Below, piece by piece: positions 35,464 through 44,924 of a stretch of DNA of 64,000 nt. The DNA lies in the NCBI RefSeq assembly GCF_000236685.1, contig NC_016633.1:372001-436000 (forward strand), given 5' to 3'. Both the position numbers and the translations under genes were made by a program. Positions within the stretch are counted from its first letter, which is position 1. Every line of letters starts with the position of its first letter. A model generated the notes under the pieces. That model was not told the origin of the DNA. It saw only the letters and a program-made list of their open reading frames with translations, and made no database searches. The stretch is from Sphaerochaeta pleomorpha str. Grapes (GTDB lineage: Bacteria; Spirochaetota; Spirochaetia; Sphaerochaetales; Sphaerochaetaceae).

Positions 35464-37032
35464 ATGAAAGTGATGGTCTGTGACGATGAAGAAAAAGTCT
35501 GCAATTTGATCTGTGCCCTGATTGACTGGGATAGGCTAGGCCTTATTCTCTGTGGGACAGCCTTTGATGGCCTCAGCGCCCTCTCCTTGATTGCGGAACA
35601 GAAGCCTGATTTGGTAATCACTGATATCAGGATGCCTGGCCTTGATGGACTGCAACTCATCAGACAAGCGAAGGAACTGCGGGAAAACCTCGAATTCATT
35701 ATAATTAGCGGCCATAGGCAGTTTGACTATGCCCAGACGGCCATAAAATATGGCGTTGCCGATTACCTGCTTAAGCCTATCAAAAAACAAGATTTGGAAC
35801 AGACGCTGGAAAAAATGATTGCACGTCACCAGCTTGAGGAAAACCAACAGAAAGTCTCAAGCCTCCTTTTGCAGGAAGTTGAGCAAGGCAAAGAACAGAA
35901 AAGGCAGCAGGCCATGCATGAGCTGCTACAGAAAAATGATCCGTTCCCCTTGTCAGCCTGTTTTACTTTTTCCCAGCAGAATAGGGTCTTCGCCATCAAG
36001 ATCGATTACTCGCTGTCCCAGGATGCAGGCCCCATCCTCCGAGACAAGGTAGAAGAGTTTGCCTGCCGCGAGGGCCTCTCCATTTTCACCGATATGCTTG
36101 TCACGCTATTGGACAATACTATCTATCTTCTGATTTCCTACCCAAAGGCAATTGAAGATTCGGTTATGAACAAGACAACCTATCTCCTCTCTTTTTTGAA
36201 AACACAGGCTGAGATATTCCAAGGGATTGCCTTCACCATCGGAGTAGGGCTTGCATTCCCTTTCTACAAGGAAGTACCTCTTTCTCTCCTTTCTGCAAAA
36301 CAGGCTCTCAGTAGGAGATTGCAAGAAGGTACCATGGACCGATATGTGGCCACCATGGTTGAACCGGTGATTGAAATGGTAGAGACCGAACCGTTTTTCT
36401 CTTCCATCGAGATAGCCTATGCCCAAGGCTCCCTTGAGAAACTGCAGGATAGTTGCACCGCTTTGCTCGTAGGTCTCAGCCAAGGCAATCTTTCCCCCTA
36501 TGCCTATGAGCAAACCTTACTAGCATGCTATGAGCGCCAGTGCCTTTTCATCAGGCAACAGAAAAACCTTGAAGTTACTGCACAAAACGAGATTGAAAAG
36601 GGGTTCTTCCTTTTGAAGAATGCACGGAGTATGCAGGCACTGGACAAGGCTTTTTGTATTTCTACTGAGAACCTCTTCACCTTTTTTGAGGAACAGAACC
36701 AGGCAACCATTGCGAAACCCATACGCCTGGCCCAACAAATAATTGCAAGGGAATTCGCAAATGAAATGCTCTCCCTTGAGTCAATAAGCGACCAGGTCAA
36801 TCTCAACAGCTCCTATTTCAGTGCCCTTTTCAAGAAAAACTGCTCCATCGGGTTTGCTGAATATCTTCAGGATATCAGAATAAAGAATGCAAAGAAGCTA
36901 TTGGCCGAAAGCAACCTTACCATAGCGGAAATAGCACAAAAAGTAGGGTACCGTGACCCGAAGCATTTTGCGAAAGTATTCAAGAAGGCCTGTAAGATAA
37001 AACCGATTGAATTCAGGAAACTCTATGGCTAG
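35464..37032 (+). CDS. YesN-type response regulator with AraC DNA-binding domain
   Basis: A 522-residue regulator. An N-terminal receiver has the acidic pair DD at 7-8, phospho-acceptor D54 in ITDIRMPGLDG and the switch lysine in LLKPIK; a long middle region (about 130-410) has no recognised domain; the C terminus is an AraC/XylS double helix-turn-helix (LNSSYFSALFKKN, AEIAQKVGYRDPKHFAKVFKK). It probably activates the adjacent sugar ABC importer. The ATG at 35464 lies seven bases after a TACAAT box, with no SD; a second in-frame ATG is at 35455. It overlaps the kinase gene by eight bases. Confidence 0.92.
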   Translation: MKVMVCDDEEKVCNLICALIDWDRLGLILCGTAFDGLSALSLIAEQKPDLVITDIRMPGLDGLQLIRQAKELRENLEFIIISGHRQFDYAQTAIKYGVADYLLKPIKKQDLEQTLEKMIARHQLEENQQKVSSLLLQEVEQGKEQKRQQAMHELLQKNDPFPLSACFTFSQQNRVFAIKIDYSLSQDAGPILRDKVEEFACREGLSIFTDMLVTLLDNTIYLLISYPKAIEDSVMNKTTYLLSFLKTQAEIFQGIAFTIGVGLAFPFYKEVPLSLLSAKQALSRRLQEGTMDRYVATMVEPVIEMVETEPFFSSIEIAYAQGSLEKLQDSCTALLVGLSQGNLSPYAYEQTLLACYERQCLFIRQQKNLEVTAQNEIEKGFFLLKNARSMQALDKAFCISTENLFTFFEEQNQATIAKPIRLAQQIIAREFANEMLSLESISDQVNLNSSYFSALFKKNCSIGFAEYLQDIRIKNAKKLLAESNLTIAEIAQKVGYRDPKHFAKVFKKACKIKPIEFRKLYG

Positions 37033-38047
37033 ACGAAAAACCTATCTGGTGACCAGACTTTTTTTTGTAGGCATGCTGTTCTTCTTCGATTCATTGGGAT
37101 TGTTCATTTTGGCCTTCGGCTACAGAAGTGGTCGTTTCAGCAGCCTGTCATGGCTTGGAATACCGGTCATTCTGTTTTTCCTCAGCCTGCTAACCCTGTA
37201 TTATTGGGTCTATTTGCCCTATAAAACCACGAAGCATATTCTTTTGCTGTTTTCAACAGGGTATACTTTTGAAAGCATCATCGACAAACGGTGCCCGATA
37301 AACAAGGAAATGGAAGAAGTCGATGCCAAGCTCCATTCCCTGTTGAATACCGATCAGTTGATGAATGCCAGCAAGCGGCAGGCACAGTTTCTGGCTCTTC
37401 AGAACCAGATAAACCCACACTTCTTATACAACACCTTGGAGGGTATTCGCTCTGAGGCTCTCTTTGCAGGATTGACTTCGGTAGCCTCCATGACGGAAGC
37501 CCTTTCCACCTTCTTCAGGTATACTATCAGCAATGTCGAGAATCTCGTAACCTTGGAACAGGAACTGGAAAATACGGAAAACTATTTTTTCATCCAGCAA
37601 TTCAGGTTCGGTAACCGTCTGAAACTCTCTGTCACCATGGCTGAGGAAGACAAGAAAGAGGTCATGCAATATAGAATTCCGAAACTCACCCTCCAACCGA
37701 TTGTCGAGAATTGCATCATCCACGGACTCGAATGCAAAGTCGGGGAAGGTGTTTTGAGGATCCATATCGAGACAACCCAATCAAGATTGCTTGTCACGGT
37801 AAGCGATGACGGGGTAGGCATGGGGCAACAGGTGCTACAGGCCATGAACCATAATTTGTCTGTGCGCAGCCTTGATTACGTGAAACACGATGAGTTGCAC
37901 GGGGGCATTGCGCTGGTGAATGTAAACAACCGGATAAAATTGTTGTTTGGGGAACAATACGGACTCACGGTCACCAGCCAGGTGGGGGTCGGAACCGATG
38001 TCCTGATCGTATTGCCACGTAGTATCCAGGAAGGCGAAACCACATGA
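37025..38047 (+). CDS. YesM/LytS-type sensor histidine kinase with minimal sensor region
   Basis: A 340-residue kinase. Two membrane helices (about 11-33 and 44-64) are separated by only about ten residues, so there is no periplasmic sensor domain. The cytosolic part has the HisKA-type box of this family, QINPHFLYNTLEGI near residue 128, then the ATPase N-box VENCIIHG and G-box SDDGVGMG. Canonical YesM kinases carry a large extracytoplasmic domain, so the signal here must come from within the membrane or a partner. It overlaps the regulator upstream by eight bases and the pseudo-ABC protein downstream by ATGA. Confidence 0.9.
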   Translation: MARRKTYLVTRLFFVGMLFFFDSLGLFILAFGYRSGRFSSLSWLGIPVILFFLSLLTLYYWVYLPYKTTKHILLLFSTGYTFESIIDKRCPINKEMEEVDAKLHSLLNTDQLMNASKRQAQFLALQNQINPHFLYNTLEGIRSEALFAGLTSVASMTEALSTFFRYTISNVENLVTLEQELENTENYFFIQQFRFGNRLKLSVTMAEEDKKEVMQYRIPKLTLQPIVENCIIHGLECKVGEGVLRIHIETTQSRLLVTVSDDGVGMGQQVLQAMNHNLSVRSLDYVKHDELHGGIALVNVNNRIKLLFGEQYGLTVTSQVGVGTDVLIVLPRSIQEGETT

Positions 38048-39516
38048 AAGAGGAGATTCTCAGACTCGAACAGGTTTCTTTGCCACCGTATCTCTTTGAT
38101 ATCAACCTGCATCTCAACAAAGGGGAAATCGTTGCCTTGATAGGGATAAATGCCCTTGGTATCGAACAGCTGCTGACCATCATGTGCCAAAATATCCCGA
38201 TCCATTACGGCCATGTCTATTGCCAGGACAAGTTGGTCAACGATTACCTGTCCAGCAGCAAAAAGAAGAACAGGGTTGTCGTAATACAGAAGGAGTCGAT
38301 GCTCATCGATTCAATGACTGTAGAGGAGAATCTGTTTGTCGTCAGGAATAATTTCCAAAAACATCTGGTCAATTACCGGGTTCTCTACGGACAACTGCAA
38401 ATCCTTCTCAGGCCCTTTGGCATTGAACTTGCACAAAAAACCCTTGCAAAGGACCTCAGTTCCTATGAACGGTTGGTCGTACAATTCGTAAAGGCGAGCA
38501 TATGCAAGGCAAACCTAATCATTCTCAAGGATATTACCAACTTTGTCAGCGAGGTAGACCTCAACAGGCTCTATGGGGTGCTCCAGTTTTTCAAAGACCA
38601 AGGGATGACCTTTCTCTATGTCTGCAACCACCACCAGGAAGCATTCCGGTTCTGTTCAAGGTGCTATCTCATGCAGGAAGGTCGTATTGTCAAACACTTG
38701 TTTCCCTACCAGATGAACGATGAAGTGATTTCCCATTACAGCAATGTCTTTGAGGAACGGGTAGAAAGTGAACAGAGACAAAAACAATATGACTCCTCAA
38801 GATTGACCGATTCTTCCGCACTCGTCTGCAAAAACCTTGTATATGGCAACATTGCAGGACTGGAACTAACCATCCACCAAGGGGAGACGGTGGTATTGCT
38901 GGATAATGAGAACCTTATCATAGATGATTTGTTTACGCTTCTCAAAGGTATGGATGTCAGCAAGAACGGGGTTCTCCTGGTTAATGGCCATCTTCCGGCT
39001 AAAAACGACCGTGAAGTTGCCCTCATTGACGTAAAACCTGACAAAACCCTCCTTTTTCCCCAGTTATCGGTTTTGGATAATATCTGTTTCACTGCCGACC
39101 ACAAGATAAAGCATCTCTGGCTTGACCATGTCAAAAAGAAGTCTATCGCAAAGGAACTGTACCCTGTCTTGGGCAAATCAATATACAAACCTTCCCTGTA
39201 CGGCCTTGAAAGGGATGCCCTGTACAGAATTGTGTACCAGCGGATAATTTTACAGAAACCTTCCTTTGTATGCGTGGTTCAGCCATTTGCCTCGGTTGAT
39301 ATGTACCAGAGAATCCAACTGATTTCCTATTTCGACATGTTCCGCCAAAAAGGGATTGCCGTATTGGTCTTGGCTGTTTCGCTTTCCGATACGCTGCAGA
39401 TAGCCGACCGGCTCATTGTTGTCAAAGGGGGTAGGGCAGAAAGTCAGTCACTTCGACGTGAGTTCTCCCAATACATTGGCATTGCGGGTTCAGTTCCTGC
39501 AAAACCCAAAGAATGA
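38044..39516 (+). CDS. Tandem ABC-ATPase-like protein lacking catalytic motifs
   Basis: A 490-residue cytosolic protein with the length and two-lobe layout of RbsA/MglA sugar-importer ATPases, but the nucleotide motifs are gone. In lobe 1 the Walker A region reads LIGINALGIEQLL with no GKS/T; the signature region is LSSYERLVV and Walker B ends ILKDITN. In lobe 2 the Walker A region reads LLDNENLIIDD. Sequence such as LRLEQVSLPPYLFDINLHLNKGEIVALIG still follows the fold. It sits between a kinase without sensor domain and a functional sugar ABC ATPase, so a regulatory, transporter-sensing role is likely. ATGA overlap with the kinase. Confidence 0.85.
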   Translation: MKEEILRLEQVSLPPYLFDINLHLNKGEIVALIGINALGIEQLLTIMCQNIPIHYGHVYCQDKLVNDYLSSSKKKNRVVVIQKESMLIDSMTVEENLFVVRNNFQKHLVNYRVLYGQLQILLRPFGIELAQKTLAKDLSSYERLVVQFVKASICKANLIILKDITNFVSEVDLNRLYGVLQFFKDQGMTFLYVCNHHQEAFRFCSRCYLMQEGRIVKHLFPYQMNDEVISHYSNVFEERVESEQRQKQYDSSRLTDSSALVCKNLVYGNIAGLELTIHQGETVVLLDNENLIIDDLFTLLKGMDVSKNGVLLVNGHLPAKNDREVALIDVKPDKTLLFPQLSVLDNICFTADHKIKHLWLDHVKKKSIAKELYPVLGKSIYKPSLYGLERDALYRIVYQRIILQKPSFVCVVQPFASVDMYQRIQLISYFDMFRQKGIAVLVLAVSLSDTLQIADRLIVVKGGRAESQSLRREFSQYIGIAGSVPAKPKE

Positions 39517-39592
39517 ACAACCTTTTCCAAACTTTTTTACCCTAGCGCCCCTATCCATTCAATGTGACACTTGTTGCAGGGGGAGGAAAGGC

Positions 39593-41116
39593 ATGGAAGA
39601 CCAGAACAACATCGTAACGATGGAACATATCACAAAGACATTTCCTGGCGTAAAAGCCCTTGATGATGTTTCTTTCCATCTCTCTTGCGGGGAAGTAATG
39701 GCTCTGTTGGGAGAGAATGGAGCGGGAAAATCTACACTCATGAAAATACTCAGTGGTGTATATACCCGCGATAGCGGATCGATCAAATTATTTGGAACCG
39801 AAGTTGAAGGTGACCTGACTCCCAAAAAAGCCCAGAAGCTCGGGGTGGCAATCATTCACCAGGAATTGAATATGTGTGCCCATCTCACAGTTGCAGAGAA
39901 TATTTTCCTCGGGAAGGAAATTGTCAAAGGAAGAATACTGAGCAACCAAGAGATGAACAGGCAAGCCAAGGAAGTTCTCGATTCATTGAGAATCGACATT
40001 GACCCCCAGACCATCGTCGGCACCTTGGCAGTGTCGAAACAGCAGATGGTCGAGATAGCGAAGGCCCTGCAGGCAGAGGCAAAGGTCCTGATCATGGACG
40101 AACCAACCAGCGCCCTTACCAGCAAGGAAATCAACCAGTTGTTTTCCCTGATCAGGGAATTGAAGGCTAAAGGCTGTGCTATCGTTTACATCAGTCACCG
40201 GCTTGAAGAATTGCAGCACATCGTTGACCGGGTAACCATCATGCGTGACGGCAAGTTCATTATTGAAAATGATTTCCATTCTATGTCCATGGATAAAATC
40301 ATTTCCTATATGGTTGGTCGCGAGATTAAAGAAAAATTTCCAAGGGTCACAACCGAGAAGAAAGAAAAAATTTTGTCTATCAAGAACCTGAATGCCGGAA
40401 AAATGGTACGCAATGTATCCTTGGATGTCTATAAGGGGGAGATTCTCGGGATTGCGGGCCTCATGGGAGCAGGAAGGACTGAGACCACAAGAGCTATCTT
40501 TGGCGTAGACAAGAAGGAAAGTGGGGAAATTGAACTGGAAGGGAAACAAGTTTCCATCTCCTGTCCTGACGATGCAATCAAAGAAGGAATCGTCTTGGTC
40601 CCCGAAGACAGGAAGCGTGACGGCCTGTGTACCAAACTTTCGGTACGCGAAAACGTAGCCCTTCCCAACCTCGATGTCATTTGCAATAAATTGGGAGTTA
40701 TCAACCGAAAAAGAGAAAGGGAAATTGCCGATAAGGCAATTTCAGATTTGCATATAAAACTCCCTACCAGGGAGGTAAATGCATCCTCGCTCTCGGGGGG
40801 AAACCAACAGAAAGTAGTCGTAGGGAAATGGCTTGCCAGAGACAGCAAAGTAGTTATGTTTGATGAACCGACCCGTGGCATCGATGTTGCTGCAAAGGTA
40901 GAGATCTATCATTTGATGAACCAACTCAAGCAACAAGGGATCGGCGTATTGTTTGTTTCCAGTGAGATGCCTGAGATTATGGGTGTATCGGACCGGATTA
41001 TCGTTATGTGTGATGGTAGGGTAACTGGTGAACTGATGCGTTCTGAGGCTACCCAGGAAAAAATCCTTGCGTATGCGACCAAATTCGAAAACAAATTCGA
41101 AAATGAAAACTTATAG
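39593..41116 (+). CDS. Sugar ABC importer ATP-binding protein (RbsA/MglA family)
   Basis: A 507-residue duplicated ATPase energising a ribose/galactose-type importer. Lobe 1 has Walker A LLGENGAGKSTLMKIL, LAVSKQQMVEIAKAL and Walker B VLIMDEPTSAL; lobe 2 has the usual relaxed Walker A GLMGAGRTE, LSGGNQQKVVVGKWL and VVMFDEPTRGID. The ATG at 39593 follows GGAGG; the open frame continues upstream only over the end of the preceding gene. A 12-base tandem repeat encodes KFENKFEN at the C terminus. The permease gene follows after ten bases. Confidence 0.95.
   Translation: MEDQNNIVTMEHITKTFPGVKALDDVSFHLSCGEVMALLGENGAGKSTLMKILSGVYTRDSGSIKLFGTEVEGDLTPKKAQKLGVAIIHQELNMCAHLTVAENIFLGKEIVKGRILSNQEMNRQAKEVLDSLRIDIDPQTIVGTLAVSKQQMVEIAKALQAEAKVLIMDEPTSALTSKEINQLFSLIRELKAKGCAIVYISHRLEELQHIVDRVTIMRDGKFIIENDFHSMSMDKIISYMVGREIKEKFPRVTTEKKEKILSIKNLNAGKMVRNVSLDVYKGEILGIAGLMGAGRTETTRAIFGVDKKESGEIELEGKQVSISCPDDAIKEGIVLVPEDRKRDGLCTKLSVRENVALPNLDVICNKLGVINRKREREIADKAISDLHIKLPTREVNASSLSGGNQQKVVVGKWLARDSKVVMFDEPTRGIDVAAKVEIYHLMNQLKQQGIGVLFVSSEMPEIMGVSDRIIVMCDGRVTGELMRSEATQEKILAYATKFENKFENENL
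41081..41104 (+). repeat. 12-bp tandem duplication at the end of the ATPase gene
   Basis: AAATTCGAAAAC followed directly by AAATTCGAAAAT, encoding KFENKFEN in the dispensable C-terminal tail. Probably a local slippage duplication. Confidence 0.7.
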
Positions 41117-41126
41117 GGTAGTATAA

Positions 41127-42140
41127 ATGGAAAGGGAAAGAAGGAATCCGGTTAAAAAAGTATTGGCTATTCGGGGAATTGGACAGGTCCTCACGGTTAC
41201 CGTAGGGTTGATTGTCCTGTATGTTGTATTCGGAATAATGAATCCGGTGTTTTTCTCATCCAGGAACATCGCAAACCTGCTTAGGCAGATTGCCCCTATA
41301 CTTCTTATAGGTATAGGCCAGTCTTATGTCCTGATTACCGGAAATATCGACCTGTCAATCGGCTCTGTCGTCGGTATGAGTTGTATGATCAGCGCGACAA
41401 TGATGACAAAAGGTGCAAACCCGATTGTTGCAGTCATCATTACCATGATCTGCTGCCTGGCCATTGGCCTTGCAAACGGATTGTTGGTCTCCTTTGCCAA
41501 ATTGCCACCATTCATTGCAACTCTCGGTACCATGACCATTGCAAGGGGAATAGCCCAGATTGCAAACAACAATTACAACACAGACAGCATCGGGGAAGCA
41601 GCCCAGGGGTTCAGGGATTTCTTCTACTACGGCAAAACCATGGGATTGTACAATACTATCTGGATAGCAGCGGTGCTTTGGATCATCTTTAATTTCATTT
41701 TGAATAGGACAAAAAGCGGCCGTCATATCTATGCAATCGGTTCCAATCTGGAAGCGGCAAGGCTGAGTGGTGTCAATGTCATCTCGGCAACGAATAAAGC
41801 ATATCTGGTTTCAGCATTTGTCTCCTGTGTCGTTGGTCTCATTACCAGTGCAACCTCTGGAATGGGTACCATGGATGCCGGTAACAGTTACGAGCTGTAT
41901 GCAGTCGCAGCCTCAGTAATCGGTGGTGTGTCTACTTTGGGTGGGCAGGGGCTTTTGTTCGGTACCGTTATCGGTGCTTCCATCTGGGGGGTATTGCAAA
42001 ATGGTTTGCAGTTTGCCGGGGCTCCGGTTGCAATCAGGAATATCGTTATCGGAATCATCGTTGTAGTCTCTGTGCTCCTTGACGTGATCGTGCGGTCGGG
42101 AAAGGGAACCAGAAAGAAAAAAGCTACAGCCAGTATGTAA
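41127..42140 (+). CDS. Sugar ABC importer permease (RbsC family)
   Basis: A 337-residue membrane protein with eight to ten hydrophobic helices. Family markers are NIANLLRQIAPILLIGIGQSYVLITGNIDLSIGS, PPFIATLGTMTIARGIA, GSNLEAARLSGVNV and VIGGVSTLGGQG. It forms the channel for a monosaccharide of the ribose/galactose/xylose class together with the ATPase upstream and binding protein downstream. Start at the ATG 41127, ten bases after the ATPase gene, with a weak AGGGTAG SD. Confidence 0.95.
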   Translation: MERERRNPVKKVLAIRGIGQVLTVTVGLIVLYVVFGIMNPVFFSSRNIANLLRQIAPILLIGIGQSYVLITGNIDLSIGSVVGMSCMISATMMTKGANPIVAVIITMICCLAIGLANGLLVSFAKLPPFIATLGTMTIARGIAQIANNNYNTDSIGEAAQGFRDFFYYGKTMGLYNTIWIAAVLWIIFNFILNRTKSGRHIYAIGSNLEAARLSGVNVISATNKAYLVSAFVSCVVGLITSATSGMGTMDAGNSYELYAVAASVIGGVSTLGGQGLLFGTVIGASIWGVLQNGLQFAGAPVAIRNIVIGIIVVVSVLLDVIVRSGKGTRKKKATASM

Positions 42141-42188
42141 TTTCTTTCACAATAGTGAATTGAAAAGTATAGAAAAGGAGAGAATTCT

Positions 42189-43106
42189 ATGAAAAAAAGT
42201 GTAGCGATCGTTTTGTGTGCTTTATTGATGGTAACATCCCTGTTCGCCCAGGGCGCAAAGGAACAGGCTAGCGGTGGATACAAGGTGTATCTCATTACCA
42301 TGGACCAGATGGACCAGCATTGGGTAAACGTTGACAAGGGTGCTCAGAAGGCAGCTTCCGAACTCGGAGGAATTGATTACAAGTGGCTTGCCCCGGACAT
42401 TAAAGACGATGCAAAGCAGATTGAATGTATCAACAATGCCGTAGCCGGCGGTGCTGATGCCATAATGCTTGCCGCGAATGGCCCGACTGCTGTCACTGCT
42501 GCCTTGAAAGAAGCAGAAGGTGCCGGAGTAAAGATCATTTATGTTGACTCTGCAGCAAATTACCCAGCTGTACAGACCCTCGCAACCGATAATACGGCAG
42601 CCGGGGCTACTGCAGGCAAAGAGCTGATCAAGGCTTTGAATGCAAAAGGTGTAACTTCTGGAAAGATTGGCATTATTTCTGTAAACAGTGCCACCGCTTC
42701 AACCGTTGCCCGTGAAAATGGCTTCCGCAAAGCTTTTGACGGCTTGCAGTTCACCTTGCTCGAAACCCAGTATTGTGATGGCGATGCTGCCCGTTCCAAG
42801 GATATGAGTGCAAACTTCATAACCCAGGGTGTTGTTGGGCTCTTTGGTGCCAATGAAGGTTCTACTGTAGGGGTAGGCAATGCAATCGCAGAAGCTGGCA
42901 AGAGTGTTATCGGTGTTGGTTTCGACAAGTCCGATATGATTCTCAGCTTGATCAAGAGTGGTAATCTGCTTTGCACTATGGCACAGAATCCTGATGTGAT
43001 GGGATACGAGGGAATGAAGACCACCGTAAAGGCATTGAAAGGCGAATCCGTTGGGGCTTCCTACTTTGATACCGGTGTTTCTGTTCTCACCAAAAACAAC
43101 CTGTAA
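42189..43106 (+). CDS. Periplasmic sugar-binding protein (RbsB family)
   Basis: A 305-residue exported binding protein. Signal peptide MKKSVAIVLCALLMVTSLFA, then a type-1 periplasmic-binding fold: YKVYLITMDQMDQHWVNVDKGAQKAA, GGADAIMLAANGPTAV, TLATDNTAAGATAG and VGVGFDKSDMILSLIKSG. These match ribose-type sugar binders; the exact sugar is not readable. AAGGAG precedes the ATG. It is the last gene of the importer operon, followed by a hairpin terminator. It also probably shapes the signal sensed by the kinase and pseudo-ABC pair. Confidence 0.93.
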   Translation: MKKSVAIVLCALLMVTSLFAQGAKEQASGGYKVYLITMDQMDQHWVNVDKGAQKAASELGGIDYKWLAPDIKDDAKQIECINNAVAGGADAIMLAANGPTAVTAALKEAEGAGVKIIYVDSAANYPAVQTLATDNTAAGATAGKELIKALNAKGVTSGKIGIISVNSATASTVARENGFRKAFDGLQFTLLETQYCDGDAARSKDMSANFITQGVVGLFGANEGSTVGVGNAIAEAGKSVIGVGFDKSDMILSLIKSGNLLCTMAQNPDVMGYEGMKTTVKALKGESVGASYFDTGVSVLTKNNL

Positions 43107-43142
43107 TCATAATCATTGGCAACCTGAGTTGCCTACTGTACA

Positions 43143-43178
43143 AAAAGTGATCGTTTTGCTTGCAAGACGGTCACTTTT
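43143..43178 (+). terminator. Terminator after the sugar importer operon
   Basis: AAAAGTGATCGTTTT pairs with AAGACGGTCACTTTT (15 pairs including G-U) around a short loop, followed by CTTTGCTTT. Confidence 0.8.
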
Positions 43179-43200
43179 CTTTGCTTTACCAGGCATTTCT

Positions 43201-43457
43201 TTGTAAAAATACTTTTTTACAATAGAATATTTATGCTTTTATTTTACATATATTACTAAATTATCCCCATTTTTTTGCATATAAATGTAATTTGTCAAAT
43301 TATTTATGAATACGTAAATGTATTTTGCTAAATATTTACATATCTTGGATTGTTTTACAACAAATACTAAACAATTTGCATAATTTGATTTACAAATGAC
43401 TACATTTTTTCCAAAACCAAGTGTAGAATTCCCCATAAATTGAGCTTGGAGGCTTAT
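43201..43457 (+). promoter_or_regulatory. AT-rich leader of cstA with repeated TTTACA boxes and palindromes
   Basis: No gene in this gap. TTTACA occurs on the plus strand at 43216, 43243, 43335, 43354 and 43389, and in reverse (TGTAAA) at 43202. Palindromes include TTGTAAAA/TTTTACAA (43201-43208, 43215-43222), TAATTTG-T-CAAATTA (about 43288-43302) and ATTTG/CAAAT around the last box. This looks like a multi-site operator or promoter zone for cstA. GGAGG before the ATG at 43458 is the SD. Confidence 0.5.
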
Positions 43458-44906
43458 ATGGTTTCATTTTTTTTGAGTCTAGCCGTGCTTATTCTCGGCT
43501 ATTTTTTCTATGGGACACTTGTAGAACGACTGTTTGGACCGGATGATCGTCAAACCCCTGCAAACGTAAAGAATGACGGTGTTGATTTCGTACCAATGAA
43601 AACCTGGAAAGTATTTTTGATACAGCTTTTGAACATTGCTGGTCTTGGACCGATTTTCGGTGCTATCAGCGGTGCCCTCTGGGGACCTCAGGTTTTTCTG
43701 TGGATCTGTCTTGGCTCAGTCTTCGCCGGTGGCGTACATGACTATATGTCCGGTATGCTCAGCGAACGCCACAATGGTGCCTCCATCAGCGAAATCACCG
43801 GTCGTTACCTTGGAAAGGGAATGCTCCAGGTCATGCGTGTTTTCTCTGTTGTCCTTCTTGTCTTCGTCGGTGTAGCCTTTTTGGTCGGGCCTGCCCAGCT
43901 CCTTGCCCGGTTGACTCCCGATAGCCTCACTATCAAAGTGTGGGTCTTGATTATCCTTGCCTATTACTTTTTGGCCACAATGTTCCCAATCGACAAGATC
44001 ATTGGAAAGCTTTACCCGATATTCGGTGGTGTTCTTATTTTCATGGCTTTGGGGATTATCATTGGTTTGTTTGCAAAAGGATACAAAATCCCTGAGATCG
44101 CTTTTACCAACCAGCATCCCAGCGGAACAGCAATTTTCCCCTTCATGTTCATCACGGTAGCCTGCGGGGCAATCAGCGGTTTCCATTCTACCCAGAGCCC
44201 CATGATGGCCCGTTGTATTACCAATGAAAGAGACGGCAAAAAGATTTTCTACGGCGCTATGATCAGTGAGGGTATCATTGCCCTTATCTGGGCAGCAGCA
44301 GGTTGTGCTTTCTATGAAGGCGGAACAACCGTAGGCCTTGCCAATGCTTTGAAAGCATTCGGTGGAGCACCAGCCAACATTGTCTATGATGTATCTTTTG
44401 GCCTTCTCGGAAAGTTCGGTGGATTCCTTGCTGTCATCGGTGTAATAGCCTGTCCGATCACCAGCGGTGACACTGCCTTCAGAAGTGCCCGCCTCACAAT
44501 CGCCGACTGGGCCCATATCGACCAGAGCAAGACGAGTAAACGTCTTGCCCTCTCTTTGCCCCTGTTGCTGGTAGGTTTCTTGATCTCCAAATTGAACTAT
44601 AGCATTATCTGGAGATACTTCTCCTGGTCCAACCAGACTTTGGCAATGATTGTTCTCTGGGCTGCTTCGGTATATATGTACCGCTTCGTCAAGAACAAAT
44701 ATGCATTCCTCATGACCCTTATCCCGGCAATTTTCATGGCAGCGGTTACCGTAACCTACATCTGTCTTGCAAAAGAAGGGTTCAGGTTGCCTCCTACGGT
44801 AAGTTATCCGATCGGTATGGTCTTTGCAGTTGGCTGTCTGGCCATTTTCTACATCACCACTATCCGCCATCCGGAAAAGCGCGCACAGCAGGAATTGGCT
44901 GCCTAG
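43458..44906 (+). CDS. cstA: CstA-family carbon starvation/peptide transporter
   Basis: A 482-residue integral membrane protein with about 13 hydrophobic helices. Family marks: LNIAGLGPIFGAISGALWGP, GVHDYMSGMLSERHNGASISEITG, CGAISGFHSTQSPMMARCITNE, ITSGDTAFRSARLTIAD and IIWRYFSWSNQTLA. Known members import peptides or pyruvate on nutrient limitation; this short form lacks the long extra C-terminal region of E. coli CstA. The ATG at 43458 has GGAGG six bases upstream; the TTG at 43440 would place that SD inside the gene. It is monocistronic, between a complex leader and a terminator. Confidence 0.92.
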   Translation: MVSFFLSLAVLILGYFFYGTLVERLFGPDDRQTPANVKNDGVDFVPMKTWKVFLIQLLNIAGLGPIFGAISGALWGPQVFLWICLGSVFAGGVHDYMSGMLSERHNGASISEITGRYLGKGMLQVMRVFSVVLLVFVGVAFLVGPAQLLARLTPDSLTIKVWVLIILAYYFLATMFPIDKIIGKLYPIFGGVLIFMALGIIIGLFAKGYKIPEIAFTNQHPSGTAIFPFMFITVACGAISGFHSTQSPMMARCITNERDGKKIFYGAMISEGIIALIWAAAGCAFYEGGTTVGLANALKAFGGAPANIVYDVSFGLLGKFGGFLAVIGVIACPITSGDTAFRSARLTIADWAHIDQSKTSKRLALSLPLLLVGFLISKLNYSIIWRYFSWSNQTLAMIVLWAASVYMYRFVKNKYAFLMTLIPAIFMAAVTVTYICLAKEGFRLPPTVSYPIGMVFAVGCLAIFYITTIRHPEKRAQQELAA

Positions 44907-44924
44907 TCCAGTATATTTCCATCG

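Noticed and set aside
39416-39592. N-terminal extension of the RbsA-like ATPase frame.
   Set aside because: It overlaps the end of the pseudo-ABC gene and the conserved protein starts after the GGAGG before 39593.
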